DNA from: Zoroaster sp. YZ-2022
Lineage: Eukaryota > Echinodermata > Asteroidea > Forcipulatida > Zoroasteridae
Direction of reading: 5' to 3'
Assembly (NCBI GenBank): GCA_029582265.1
Contig: JAQQFT010000023.1
Location: 4,561,688-4,625,687, forward strand
DNA: 64,000 nt
Below, in pieces: positions 1 through 11,317 of this stretch. Position 1 is the first letter of the stretch. Each line of letters starts with the position of its first letter. Below the pieces are notes generated by a model. The model was not told the DNA's origin, did not search any database, and saw only the letters and a program-made list of their open reading frames with translations. The position numbers and the translations under genes were made by a program.

Positions 1-2405
1 TACAAGTAGGATGAAACAACAATGCGCGAGCGCTATATATGTATAACTATAGCTCCATCTGGTATTGTATAGCCATGAATATACAAGTAGGATGAAACCA
101 ACAATGCGCGTAGCGCTATATATGTATAACTATAGCTCCATCTGGTATTGTATAGCCATGAATACACAAGAGATGAAACTAACAATGCTAGATATATGTA
201 TAACTATAGCTCCATCTGGTATTGTATAGCCATGAATATACAAGTAGGATGAAACTCAACAATGCGCTAGCGCATATATGTATAACTATAGCTCCATCTG
301 ACTGTATAGCCATGAATATACAAGTAGGATGAAACAAATAATGCGAGCGCATATATGTTAACTATATCCATCTGGTATTGTAAGCCATGAATATACAAGA
401 GATGAAACCAACAATGCGAGCGCATATATGTATAACTATAGCCCATCTGGTACTGTATAGCCATGAATATACAAGTAGGATGAAACAACAATGCGCGTAG
501 CGCTATATGTATAACTATAGCTCCATCTGGTACTGTATAGCCACGAATATACAAGTAGGATGAAACCAACAACGCGTAGCGCTATATATATATAACTATA
601 GCCATCTGGTACTGTATAGCCATGAATATACAAGTAGGATGAAACCAACAATGCGCGTAGCGCTATATGTATAACTATAGCTCCATCTGGTACTGTATAG
701 CCAGAATATACAAGTAGGATGAAACCAACAATGCGCGTAGCGCTATATATGTATAACTATAGCTCCATCTGGTATTGTATAGCATGAATATACAAGTAGG
801 ATGAAACCAACAATGCGCGTAGCCTATATATGTATTAACTATAGCTCCATCTGGTATTGTATAGCCATGAATACACAAGTAGGATGAAACCAACAATGCG
901 CGTAGCGCTATATATGTATAACTATAGCTCCATCTGGTATTGTATAGCCATGAATACACAAGTAGGATGAAACAACAATGCGCGTAGCTATATATGTATA
1001 ACTATAGCTCCATCTGGTATTGTGCAGCCATGAATACAGTAGGGATGAAACCAACAATGCGCGTAGCTATATATGATAACCATAGCTCCATCTGGTATTG
1101 TATAGCCATGAATACACAAGCAGGATGAAACCAACAATGCGCGTAGCACTACATATGTATAACCATAGCTCCATCTGGTATTGTATAGCCATGAATATAC
1201 AAGTAGGATGAACACAATGCGCGTAGCGCTCATATGATAACATAGCTCCATCTGGTATTGTATAGCCATGAATATACAAGCAGGATGAAATCAACAATGC
1301 GCGTAGCGCTATATATGATAACTATAGCTCCATCTGGTATTGTATAGCCATGAATATAGAAGTAGGATGAAACCAACAATGCGCGTAGCGCTATATATAT
1401 ATAACTATAGCTCATCTGGTACCGTATAGCCATGAATACACAAGTAGGATGAAACCAACAATGCGCGTAGCGCTATATATGTATAACTATAGCTCCATCT
1501 GGTATTGTAGCCATGAATATACAGTGGATGAAACCAACAATGCTGCGTAGCGCTATATATTATAACTATAGCTCCATCTGGTATTGTATAGCCATGAATA
1601 CACAAGTAGATGAAACCAACAATGCGCGTAGCGCTATATATGTATAAACTATAGCTCCATCTGGTATTGTATAGCATGAATACACAAGTAGGATGAAACC
1701 AACAATGCGCGTAGCGCTATATATGTATAACTATAGCTCCATCTGGTATTGTATAGCCATGAATACACAAGTAGGATGAAACTAACAATGCGCGTAGCGC
1801 TATATATATAACTATACTCCATCTGGTATTGTATAGCCATGAATACACAAGTAGGATGAAACCAACAATGCGCGTAGCGCTATATATGTATAACTATAGC
1901 TCCATCTGGATTGTAGTAGCCATGAATAACAAGTAGGATGAAACAACAATGCGCGTAGCGCTATATGTATAACTATAGCTCCATCTGGTATTGTATAGCC
2001 ATGAATATAGTAGGATGAAACCAACAATGCGCGTAGCCTATATATGTATAACTATAGCTCCATCTGGTATGTATAGCCATGAACACAGTAGGATGAAACC
2101 AACAATGCTAGCCTATATAGTATAACTATAGCTCCATCTGGTATTGTATAGCCATGAATACACAAGTAGGGATGAAACCAACAATGCGCGTAGCGCTATA
2201 TATGTATAACTATAGCTCCATCTGGTATTGTATAGCCATGAATATACAAGTAGGATGAAACCAACAATCGCGTAGCGCTATATATGTATAACTATAGCTC
2301 CATCTGGTATTGTATAGCCATGAATATACAAGGATGAAACCAACAATGCGCGTAGCGCTATATATTATAACTACAGCTCCATCTGGTATTGTATAGCATG
2401 AATAT
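1..2405. repeat. 83-bp satellite array (about 29 copies)
   Basis: A tandem array of an approximately 83-bp unit runs from the window edge to 2405, so its left end lies outside. A clean unit starts at 1441 with CAAGTAGGATGAAACCAACA and ends at about 1523. Each unit carries the palindrome GCGC-GTA-GCGC followed by a TATATATGTATAACTATA stretch. Copies differ mainly by one- to several-base deletions and a few substitutions such as TACACAAG versus TATACAAG. The unit length is not a multiple of three, so the open frames on either strand have no coding meaning. The array ends abruptly after GCATGAATATAA and is followed by unrelated sequence. Confidence 0.97.
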
Positions 2406-2639
2406 AATTAATTAGGCCTAGAGTAATATTGTAGTTACTGGCTTACATTTCGAACCTAGCAGAATCGATATCTTTATCAAAGGTAAAGAAAAGAAAAATC
2501 CTTACAACTATTAATTTTTGTTTGCATGTATTTAATTAAAGGATTTGTGGTAAGCAATTAGTAACATGCAGCTATTATTTATTTATAATTATAGGTAATA
2601 TAAGATGTTCCTATAGGCAGGTAATACTGGGAGCATTAC

Positions 2640-2800
2640 AGATTTTTCACAGGAAAGGTGAATGCAGGAGTAAATCGCCGTTTTATCGGAACTTTGCCTT
2701 TTCACTTGAAAAGAAAACGATGCTTTAAAATGACATTCTCAAAATGATCGTGAAACATTGTTTTGTTTACAGTAAATATGTACGGAAATTAATGTATGGT
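2640..2800 (+). repeat. Dispersed repeat pair A, copy 1
   Basis: This block resembles 15450-15600 in the same orientation. Both contain CGTTTTTATCGGAA-type sequence, then TTTTACTTGAA-type sequence, TCTCAAAATRAT and TTTACAGTAAA in the same order and at similar spacing. Divergence is clearly high, so this is an old dispersed repeat of unknown class. It could also be a shared fragment of a larger element that I cannot delimit. Confidence 0.45.
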
Positions 2801-3744
2801 CATGGGTTCTCATAAATACAATTTGACACTTTTGTGTACTGTCAAACCAAGCTTGACAAATATTTAGTGAAATATCTAATTTCAAAGTATTTTTTTTTTG
2901 TTTCTAAAAGGAAATAATAATCAATGTTTAAATGAAAACTAAATTGCTGGAAATTGCCGGTAAAACACGTGTCGATACATCTTTAATGCTTGGAGGAAAT
3001 AAGAGAAATGGGCAGATCACAATGTATAAATAGCCTATAGGAATAATGAATTAAATTCCTCGAGAGTCAAATTAATCACATACTATATAGGTAAAAAATG
3101 TAAACCACAAAATCATTTTAAACAAAACTTAGATAAAGAGAGAAAAGTATAGCTCAGTGATATATAGACGGACAGGCAAGATCTTGGATGCCAGCCATAG
3201 TATTGATGGCACTGGTTGAACAATGTGAAGTGGAGTAGACGACAGGTGACTCTTCCAGAGAGTTGTCATGCAGACAAATCCATGAATGTCATGGCTATCA
3301 TCTGTCTTAAAATTAAGCACATTTTCTAGAGGAACCTATAATTCAATCAAGTGACCTGCTCTGGCAAAACCCGAAACTTCTCGGCATTTACCATAATGCA
3401 TAAAAGCCATGAAAATGTCAAAACGACCCGTGCAGGGACCAGTTTCATGTCACCATATAGAGCATTTTCTCATTTTGATGGAAAAAGAAAATCCTGAAAC
3501 GTTGTTGAGGAACATTGTTAATTTTCACGATAAATTTGGGAGTCACTTGAAAATTGGGTCCAAGTTTGAGGTTTCTGAAGAGCCAGTCACATATCGCCCG
3601 TGTTGAACTGTCGATTTATTTCAAATGTTCATTAAAACATTAAAAATTGTCCTTTTCAAAGGAATACAAATTCTTAAAAATTATATATTCATTAATTTGA
3701 AAACGTTAACACCAAAACATTTGTTGAAATATCAAATGCAGCAA

Positions 3745-3930
3745 ACCTTAAAACATGAGATGTGTATGAACGTTTTTGTTGTTTTTTCCTCAATGAGAAG
3801 GCAGCCTTTTCCGGAGTCAGCATTTTGGTAAAGTTTCGTGGTAACGCTTTGTATATTAATCAGATTGCAATCGGTTATCAAAGAGACCCCAGAGTCGTAT
3901 ACACAAAATGATGATAATAAATACGACGTC
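3745..3930 (+). repeat. Dispersed repeat pair B, copy 1
   Basis: This block matches 11500-11705 in the same orientation over roughly 185 bases. Shared landmarks in order are GAACGTTTTTGTT, CCTTTTCCG, GGTAACGCTTTGT, TATCAAAGAGACCCC and CACAAAATG. In the other copy the opposite strand has an open frame (11318-11597). Here the equivalent frame is broken by stops, although a short lysine/asparagine-rich piece resembling the KNKNVHAHL region is still visible. Confidence 0.6.
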
Positions 3931-4170
3931 CATAAAAGGCACAGATGGATTTTTAAAATAGGAGCTCAAGCTGATTTCATTGTGTCGTTTTCATGAATAT
4001 AGTCACAAACAAAAGATTCATTCAGATTGTATGTATTCATTCGAACGTGATTTACCACTGAAGGGCAACAAATCTCCCGAGGAACAAAATTTATTTGCGA
4101 AATAATTTGGTAAACTGTACTCAAATGGTAGTACCTCATCAGACGGAAATGTTGCAAGGGATATTGATAC

Positions 4171-4457
4171 AATTGTATGCCACTAGTGTATCAGAGCTTA
4201 AAGATGTATCTCGCAGTCATTTGCTGTTATGGGGCGGGTGGGGGAGGATCCTCAGTGTGTGTAGCTAGTGGTTTTCTTCTTTTACTCTTTCTGTGTCTAA
4301 GATTTTTAACGCTGTTTGTCTTTTCAATGTTGATTATTTGTATGTATTTGTATTATTGTATTGTATTTAACCTGTATATTTTTTATTTGTATTTATTATA
4401 ATGATGGCTCATTGAAAATGATCTAATAGGTGACATAGTTACCATCTGTAAATAGAC
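4171..4457 (+). other. Possible retroelement 3' untranslated tail, uncertain
   Basis: This stretch has a short T-rich open frame (4177-4401) whose translation is almost entirely hydrophobic. That is expected from T-rich DNA and is not evidence for a membrane protein. Its end, GGCTCATTGAAAATGATC followed by CTGTAAATAGACATT running into (ATT)n, resembles the 3' ends of CR1/L2-like LINEs in marine invertebrates. It could therefore be a plus-strand LINE tail converging on the same microsatellite as the minus-strand element at 4575-7190. Confidence 0.3.
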
Positions 4458-4560
<103 letters not shown>

Positions 4561-4644
4561 CATTAGCACAGCATGAAAAGAAAGATCTTGTTTTCCTTTC
4601 TGCCGGTTACACTCGAGTCAAGCTACGTCCCGTAGCCTTAGATC

Positions 4645-5540
4645 TCGAGTGTCTTTCGCGAATCCTTGCTGTCCCTAAGAGTGCCGCCTTCTGTAGTAAT
4701 TCTACTCTAACAGATGTTCCTATCTCTGAGATGTTTCTCCAACGCCTTGAATTGTACCAGTGCTCCCACTACCACAGGAATAACCACAGCTTGACTTGCC
4801 ACAGCTTGGAGTTCTCTCCCAAATCTGATATTTCTGACCTCTCCTTCTCCTTCGAAGCTACTCTACTATCACCCGGCACAGCTATATCGATGACACATCT
4901 TCTCATGCTTATCCAAGACAACAACATCCGGCCGATCATGTTCTATAACATGATCTGTCTGGATGTTGAAGTCCCAGAGAATCTTGACATGGTCCGTTTT
5001 TCTACCTTTTCCGGCACATGGTCGTACCACTTCGATTGCACCTTGATACCGTGCTTCTTACAAAAATCCCAATGGATCACATTGACCAATTTGTCGTCTG
5101 CCTTTGCACTCCGTCTGAGCGTGCACTCTGCATTCACTGACAATGAATACAGTCTCCTCCGCCGACTGCACATTCTGCACATACAAGACATCTGTCTTCT
5201 CGATCCTTGCCTTCATCACATTCGTCGGCAGAGGATTGTCTCGCGCTGCAGTAATCAGACTTTGAAGCCTCTTTCTTTGCCCCTCCTCTCCTCAATCATT
5301 CCTAAGTCTTCATACTTGCCACTTCCCTTCGGTACATCCCAGAATCGACCGTGAAGTGGTTTTTTCCTGCGCCAATCCCGCGTTCTTTTCGTCTCTTCCT
5401 TGATTCTTATAATTCTTTGGGACCCAATTCGTCTGCCTTCATGCATTTCTGCGCAACCTTCAACAACTCTTTCTCGAGTACTTCTGCCATGACACTGCAA
5501 GTTCTCTTCTCTCGATGTTAATCGCTGCCCCTGATACACT
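4645..5540 (-). pseudogene. Retroelement pol, C-terminal domain (frameshifted)
   Basis: This is the post-RT part of the polyprotein, read on the minus strand. Visible pieces in order are: a tryptophan/lysine segment ending KKPLHGRFWDVPK (near 5370); a CxxC zinc-knuckle start CRMC near 5175; the conserved-looking HWDFCKKHGIKVQSKWYDH near 5070, followed by PEKVEKR; then DIAVPGDSRVA-type sequence; and VVIPVVVGAL near 4770 with LLQKAALLGTARI near 4690. At least three frame changes are needed to connect them, one of them close to 4735. The domain normally follows the RT and is thought to help bind nucleic acid. This copy cannot make a continuous product as written. Confidence 0.8.
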
Positions 5541-6330
5541 AAGTAACCCCTTCTTCCGCCCTCTCTCTGACCCTGTAGATAGAGTCTGCCGATATCTTGA
5601 CCGTGGATGTAACATACCGTACATCGTCATCACTTTCCTCGTTTCCTTTCCCATGTCAGCAACATCTCCAGATCTGCCTTTAGTCCACTCGACAATTCCC
5701 TGCACTGTATCTCACATATTAGTGACACAGCCTAAGTGTTGATCGCTTTTATCGCTATTCCTCCATTTGGTTTTGACTTCAAACACTTCTTCACTCGTCT
5801 TATATACTCTTTCTGGAAGTCTCTTCGATTCCTCGTGCAGTACATGATCTGCTCATAGCACGAAGATACTTATAACTTTCTTCTTCACCAACGCTCCTCC
5901 TGCAATTGTGTGTGCCATGCTATCTGGTAAAGCAATTCCATCCGCTGAATGTGCCCTTTACCCTCTTCATGGTCATCGCAGCACATTTCTCCAGACCAAA
6001 CTTCATGCGCAATGTCATCGCTGAAGATCCGTACATTGGTCTGGCACCAAGGGAATCAATATCTTTCCTGTTCTTCGCAAACAACTTCTCAGGTAGTAGC
6101 CTAAGTGAAGAGAAGGAAGTGATTAATCCTGCATCCCATCCTTCGTCATCTCTGTATCCCCTGCACTAACCTTCCGCAAAATCATCGTCAAAGGGAAACA
6201 GTGCCAAAACAAACAACAGTGGAGACAGAGAATCACCCTGAAAATACCTCGTCTGATGTTTACATTTACCAAGACATTTTCTTCATCACTGGCCAATTTC
6301 CTAGATTTGTTCTCCATGTCTCATGCTCTC
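5540..6330 (-). pseudogene. Retroelement reverse transcriptase core (frameshifted)
   Basis: The minus strand encodes the RT motif region in broken frames. Near 6250-6200 it reads RRGIF followed, after a frame change, by QGDSLSPLLF-type sequence and LALFPLTMILRK, which matches RT motif 4 of non-LTR elements. Downstream are LRMKFGLEKCAAMTMKR near 6000 and a KYL motif near 5870 (the usual GYKYLG site). The thumb region TRKVMTMYGMLHPRS near 5640 then leads to a glycine-rich RGY step before the C-terminal domain. The catalytic YxDD/FxDD is not readable in a clean frame between about 6120 and 6080. The enzyme would copy its RNA at a nicked target, but this copy is inactive as written. Confidence 0.8.
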
Positions 6331-6599
6331 AAATTCCCAGAAGACACATTTCTTACCGCATCAGCCATGCCGTCCTCATCATATCCGTCCAAAACATTCC
6401 ATAATCCACGAGGGTGTGTGATACCATGTCAGAGTGCCTCTCTTCTTGTAATTTATCCATGCCAGTGGCCAGATTACTTTCCTTGTTCCTACAGTCCTTT
6501 AGCAACCATCTTTATCAATGATGAGTTATTCTTTCGTTCCTTCCTTGACCGCTTCTTGCAACTCTTTCTGCTATCTGGAAATAACTGCTGATCTTCTAT

Positions 6600-7190
6600 G
6601 TGACTATACCAGATCTTCAAAGGCAATGATACCAGCTCAGAGCCAGTTTATACATCGCAGCGGTGGATACGCAATAGGTCGATAATTACTTGGCAACGCC
6701 ATTACCCTTCTTAATGTCCTCATGATGAGAACCGTTCTGCTTCCACACACAGGTCATCCACGTCGGAAACGTTGCCACGCACTTTACATTCTTAAGCAGT
6801 TGCTGGGCTATTCTTTTCATAGAAGAATACTGTGTTCCTTAGCTGTGGCATCCGTGCACTTGGTCTGGTCCCACTTCAGGCTTTAATTCCGGCACTTTCC
6901 TCAACTGTTTCTTCACCTACCTTGCTTCCACATCAATCTGAAATCCTCTCTGTTAAGTTGTACACTCTTTAACCTTGTCTCTTCACGTCTGCTAACCATT
7001 TTGCTTGTCTGTTCATGATCAACACAGGCTGGATCCTGCAAAGACCACCCCCAAAATTCATTGCCCTCTGTTGGCTCTGGGCCCACTTGTGAGTTGTCAC
7101 ATTTCCGTCCAATTGAATAATTGACGTTGATTTGTGGCTTGAATATGATGATTTTGATGCAAACTGCCTGACCCTTGTCGCCTTTTTCAT
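6600..7190 (-). pseudogene. Retroelement pol, N-terminal RT fragment
   Basis: The minus-strand frame 7190-6969 contains sequence like the pre-RT region of such elements (a tryptophan after a small polar stretch, QAKWLADVKRQG). Further down, near 6780-6660, the translation gives TWMT, then LRRVMALPSNYRPIAYPP, which matches the psNYRPI hallmark of RT motif 1-2. The frames do not join without indels. It sits directly upstream of the RT core in the right order, which supports one decayed element rather than unrelated fragments. Confidence 0.65.
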
Positions 7191-7404
7191 AACCTATTTA
7201 CTTTCGCAGCCTTCCTGCCTTAACCCTTTGCTTTATTTCTCCCAACCACACTCATCCCCTTCCTTTTACATTGATACTTTATTAATCTGTTCCTCAGTAT
7301 CTGAATCTTTATTGCAACCTTTATCCCATTTGTGTTTCTATTCTACTAAGATTCTTATAACTCACAATACCGTCCTCAAGTCTGCATATGTTTCCACCAC
7401 AGTT

Positions 7405-7607
7405 TATTATTAGGTGTTTGGGCATGTACCTGAAACACCTATTGTTTTTGGTTCGGTTTTTTTCTTTTCTTCTCCTTCTTCTTCTTCTTCTTCTCCGGAT
7501 AGACTGTTCTACAAAAAATCACAAGAATCTTGCAAAATTCAACATGAACTTCAAAATCCTAGCATATACTCTAGAACTGGGGTAACAAGTAGATGAAACA
7601 CGAGTTG
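7405..7607 (+). repeat. Hairpin-headed dispersed repeat, copy 1
   Basis: This copy starts ATTATTAGGTGTTTGGG and has a short hairpin at 7411-7441 (TAGGTGTTT paired with AAACACCTA around GGGCATGTACCTG). A pyrimidine run CTTCTTCTTCTCCGGAT and a conserved TCTACAAAAAA segment follow. The same order of blocks appears at 8501-8690, so this is a dispersed repeat family, probably a small non-autonomous element. Its class is unknown to me. Confidence 0.7.
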
Positions 7608-7930
7608 TGAGTGACCCACTTGACCTTATCTCAGCCCTGTCCAAATCGGAAGTCAAATTTTAATATTTAAAAATCATCTCAACAAAATCCACAAGAGGTA
7701 AATTGACATTTTTATAGTCATTAGTATAGATTGTTAATTATTTGTGAAACATGTATACACAAAGATGACCCTCACTTGACCTTACTTCCTGTCCAAACCG
7801 GAAGTCAAATTTGTAATATTTAAAAAAAATCATATCTGGCCACAACCACAACAGGTGTAAATTCACAGTTTTTTGCACCATTGTACAGCATTGTTACATT
7901 GTCAAAATATTTACAAAACATTCTGACGTC
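7608..7930 (+). repeat. Two diverged direct copies of a ~165-bp unit
   Basis: The block near 7612-7700 (CACTTGACCTTATCTC, then CAAATCGGAAGTCAAATTT, then AATATTTAAAAATCAT) recurs near 7775-7850 (CACTTGACCTTACTTC, then CAAACCGGAAGTCAAATTT, then AATATTTAAAAAAAATCAT). Both are followed by CACAA-rich sequence and AGGTGTAAATT/AGGTAAATT. The second copy sits immediately downstream of the first. The array adjoins the hairpin-headed repeat and may be part of the same element. Confidence 0.7.
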
Positions 7931-7968
7931 ATCATCACTAACCCTGACAAAATCTGATGATACTCTAT

Positions 7969-7990
7969 GTGTTTGTCATATGACAAACAC
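7969..7990. repeat. Perfect 22-bp palindrome
   Basis: GTGTTTGTCAT is followed at once by its exact reverse complement, giving 11-base arms with no spacer. It lies at the end of the repeat block 7608-7930. It could form a cruciform or be a dimer-protein site, but nothing in the surroundings tells which. Confidence 0.9.
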
Positions 7991-8123
7991 TTAAGTCGAT
8001 GTTGTGATTGTGAATCGAGAAGATTTTAATTCTCGATCTCTCTTCCGTCACTACAACTGCAATTCCTGCAAAGACAAGAGATCATTAATTTCAGTAAGGT
8101 TAGTAGTACTTACTGTCCTAAAA

Positions 8124-8339
8124 CAGCGGTGTAGCCAAGGACTTTTTCAGTGGGGAGTGCACGGGGGTATTGCTTTTCAGTGTAAAATTGGGGCATGGGT
8201 ATGGGTTTTTTTCCTTTCTTTTTCTGTTTTTGGGGCACTATGAGGATTTTCTGTGGGGGCAAACCTGGGGGGGCACCAGGCTCAGGAATTTGTAGGGGCA
8301 CGTCCCCCCCCAGGCCCTCTCTGTGGCCATGCTGCTGCA
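8124..8339. mobile_element. hAT-type MITE remnant, copy 1
   Basis: The left end reads CAGCGGTGTAGCC and the right end TGTGGCCATGCTGCTG, a decayed inverted match to CAGTGGCGTAGC, a common hAT-like terminus. The interior has CTTTTTCAGTGGGG, GGTATTGCTTTTCAGT, a TTTCTTTTTCTGTTTTTGGGG run and GGGGGGCACCAGG. These blocks recur in the same order at 13955-14140, so the two belong to one family. It has no coding capacity, and no convincing 8-bp target duplication survives. Confidence 0.6.
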
Positions 8340-8500
8340 TCCCAAGCACTTAGGATTTCACCTCAGCTGACACATTTGTCATGCTTTTTCCTGGGACTCT
8401 GGCGCAATGAGGAATATCTCCACCTTATTCCTGTCCCTTTACCGGATACCATTATCTCTTCAATCCTCTTCCCAGTCTCTCAGCTCTCTTCCTAGCGACT

Positions 8501-8690
8501 ATTATTATTAGGCGTTCGGGTATGCACCTGAAACACCTATTGTATCTTGAATTCGTTTTTTCTTTCTTCTTCTTCTCCGGATCGATTGTCTACAAAAAAC
8601 ACATACTTGCAAACTCATACATATTGAACTCTCAAACTTGGCATATATACTTTATGAACATAACACGTAGATGAAACCAGAGTTGCGACG
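8501..8690 (+). repeat. Hairpin-headed dispersed repeat, copy 2
   Basis: This is the second member of the family at 7405-7607. It starts ATTATTATTAGGCGTTCGGG, has the paired AAACACCTA arm ending near 8539, then a TTCTTCTTCTTCTCCGGAT run, CTACAAAAAAC and GTAGATGAAAC. Copy 2 lacks the ~165-bp direct repeats that follow copy 1. Confidence 0.7.
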
Positions 8691-11240
8691 CCATGATTAG
8701 GGTCATCAGATATCTGAATTTCTATAAATCATTCTTATATTACATTAAAACGTCTTCGATTGACAAGCAAATCAAACGCACTACACGGCCATTGTTTCAA
8801 CGTCCAAAAGTGCGCCCTCTGTTGGTGAATCTAAATCTGCTCTTAAGGTCGTGCTCATTATGCGCTAGTGTTTAAGGAATTGAGAAGTTTACGCTTCGAA
8901 ATGCAATTGACTCGCTATCGTAGACCCCTGTGGAAAATTGAAGTTTCTGATCAATTCGTTTCGCAAAATGTATTATGTGATTGACTAAAACTCTTTTTTA
9001 GGTTCTTTTTTTATTGTCAAAGCATTGGATCCATTATATTCGAAAAAGTGTCACTTTAATAGCTCTTTTCGAGGTCGTTGAATCGAAAGCGAGTTTTTGA
9101 ATTTTCTATCACCAGTGCGATTGTTTCATCGTTGAAAACAGACATTATTATGCATTAATTTAATTGGAGGTGAGTCCTGGCAATGACAAATTTATTTAGA
9201 ATCTTTGATTTTAAAATAAGCATTTTAACCGGCTTCTGGGACATGTCATTGATAAGCTGTAACGCAGATAGATTGATGACAGTGCAAAGCCAGTAATGTG
9301 TAACGGTATGGCGGCGCCAGTGAATGGTACCTAGTACTTAAATGTTGGGACTAACTTATGCGTGGTACCCGGTTTTATGTAAACAAAAGTGATGCTTTAC
9401 GTGGGTTTTTACCCATGACTTTTTTGAAACAGGTAAATAGTCTCAATGTTAGGAGAGTGGGGAGTAGCTCAGGGCATGAGTACAATTAGTTGAATTTTAA
9501 AAAATGATGCTTAACATTAGATGTGTTATCACATAGGCTATAGATGTTTCAGTGTAATTTCTAATGTTAGCTCTGTGAACTTAAATAATTTTGATTTTTA
9601 AAATTTAAACAAACAAAATGGTCTGAACAGTGAAGGGCTGAAAAACATTAAAACATTAGTACAGCTGGACATGTCTACCAATGTCATGCGTATATGTATA
9701 ATACATATGAGGTACTTTGTAAATTTCCATGTATGTCATATATTCTGGACAAGTCAGAGTTTATTAGCATACATTTTAAATAATTTTGGTTTGACACTCA
9801 ATAATATTTAAGGTATACAAACAACAATCAAGTGACATTTAGGGAAAATCTTATAGCTTTGCATGGTGAATTTAAGACTAATTGCGTGCACACCATGTAG
9901 AAATACGCTAGTGGAGCAGTATTCTGTGGCGGCAAATCATGGTGGGTGGGTTTGGGGGCCTGAGCCTCCCCCAAGGGCCCTGCTGGATGTTTTTATTTTT
10001 TTTGTTTAAAGGAGCCAGTAGGAAAGAGAGCAAAATCTGAGCCCAAGTCTTGGTTCATGAGGAGTTCTGCAAGGAGTATAGGGCAGTGGTACAAGGGATG
10101 GGGACTCAGAGACTCAAGCCCTCCAAAAGTTTTCCATTTATTCCACCCCACCATTATATTTTACAGCAGTTGCGTATGCATGTGCATGTAAGCTTGAAGG
10201 GCCACCAGTATATATAACAAGCATTTTTACATTCTCCCCCTGCCACATGGTGCAATTCTGATCAGGGAGCAGCTTTTTACTTAATTTTAAAGATTTTCAT
10301 TTTCTCTGTTGTCCGTTTCTCTTGTTGAGGTCGTTGACCGATCGTTGAGGTTACTCGTAAAATTTGAAACACGCCCGCATTATAACTGCCAACTCCTTTC
10401 CAGCTTTGTACATGTCAATGGCCCAGGATTGGCTTTTAATTTACATAAGATTATGCGACAACTCTTTAGCAAACACCGATTGATAATATTGGATTTGTTT
10501 TGCCGCCAAATCTGTGTTTGAAAAAATTTAGTCTACCGCCCGAATGAGATCACAAACTGTAACTAGTAGAAATCTTTGGCAGACGAAACAAGTTTCTCTA
10601 AGTTCTTGTACATCACAGAGGAGGAAATTATATGGAAGGTAGAAACCCTACGAGTCCGAATCATGCCATAATGTCTTCTTTTTATGACTGAGAAACCACC
10701 AGGAAACATTTAAACATGTGCCGTAGGGTTCACTGGACGAGCATGACTAGGGACATGGCTGCAGGCCGCGCCAGTAAGGTTATGGTTTGGGTCAGCCATG
10801 TCTCTCCCCATATTGACTTTCAAATAAAATATTTGAGCCCCCCAATCAGAATCCTGGGTGCGCCACTGGGCTAGATAGAGTAGACTTGTCGAACACGTTG
10901 AGAACAGAATCCGTAACTGCCTCTTCTCAGGAGCTTAATCACTTCTTCCAACTCTCGAAAGAACCCAACAATACACTTCTGTGGACTTTATATACGTTGC
11001 AACAAGGGAATGGCACTTAAATTTCTAATGTTATACAGTCATCCAAACTCCTTGAATACATCATGCTAAAGTTTGTAATATACTGCCGTGGTGTCTCACA
11101 GTGTATTATGCGTGAGAATGTGCACAGCTCCAGATCACTAGTCTAAGTGGTGGATCGGTCGTGAGCTCAAATAAATTGTATTGTCTTGGAAGTTGTCATT
11201 TATATACCAAATCACCGAGTAATTTATTTTAAACCATGGT
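8691..11240. other. Intergenic AT-rich DNA, no gene recognised
   Basis: No supported gene is visible. Short open frames (8693-8875, 10309-10521, both plus) lack family features. A sequence ending GGGTGCGCCACTGGG near 10855-10870 resembles one end of a hAT-type MITE, but I cannot find its partner. G-rich tracts near 9940-9985 resemble MITE interiors and are otherwise unexplained. Confidence 0.5.
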
Positions 11241-11317
11241 TTAAGAACTAAATGTCTAATCAACGAATATTTTTTCCAAACAGTCAGACTTTGAGTTGCC
11301 AACCCCATGGTCATAAA

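Larger units (their letters stand above)
2406..4170. other. AT-rich intergenic stretch, no gene recognised
   Basis: This is unique-looking AT-rich sequence between the 83-bp satellite and the retroelement region. It contains one member each of two dispersed repeat pairs, listed separately at 2640-2800 and 3745-3930. Short open frames exist (for example 3409-3606 plus, 65 codons) but show no recognisable domain, signal or codon pattern, so they are not called. Confidence 0.6.
4575..7190 (-). mobile_element. Non-LTR retrotransposon relic (R2/NeSL/CRE-like or related pol)
   Basis: Translating the minus strand in shifting frames gives the C-terminal two thirds of a non-LTR retrotransposon polyprotein: N-terminal RT fragments near 6600-7190, the RT core near 5540-6330, and a C-terminal zinc-knuckle and post-RT domain near 4645-5540. 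No single frame is open for more than about 90 codons, so the copy is dead or heavily mis-sequenced. It ends 3' in an (AAT)n tract. The 5' end is not defined, and sequence upstream of about 7190 shows no further pol similarity. The C-terminal style (VVIPVVVGAL, LLQKAALLGTARI) is one I associate with site-specific-type non-LTR elements in cnidarians and other marine animals. The clade assignment is inference. Confidence 0.85.

Noticed and set aside
267..2027. Series of minus-strand frames of 60-100 codons (SSYLYIHGYT-type)
   Set aside because: They follow the phase of the 83-bp satellite and change frame from unit to unit.
1..2405. CRISPR-like array
   Set aside because: Units are contiguous with no unique spacers, in an animal-like genome. 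It is a satellite.
4177..4401. Hydrophobic 74-residue plus frame as a membrane protein
   Set aside because: The hydrophobicity comes from T-rich codons, and the region looks like a retroelement 3' tail.
4731..5354. 207-codon plus-strand open frame
   Set aside because: The opposite strand carries clear retroelement pol similarity over the same bases, so this is a shadow frame.
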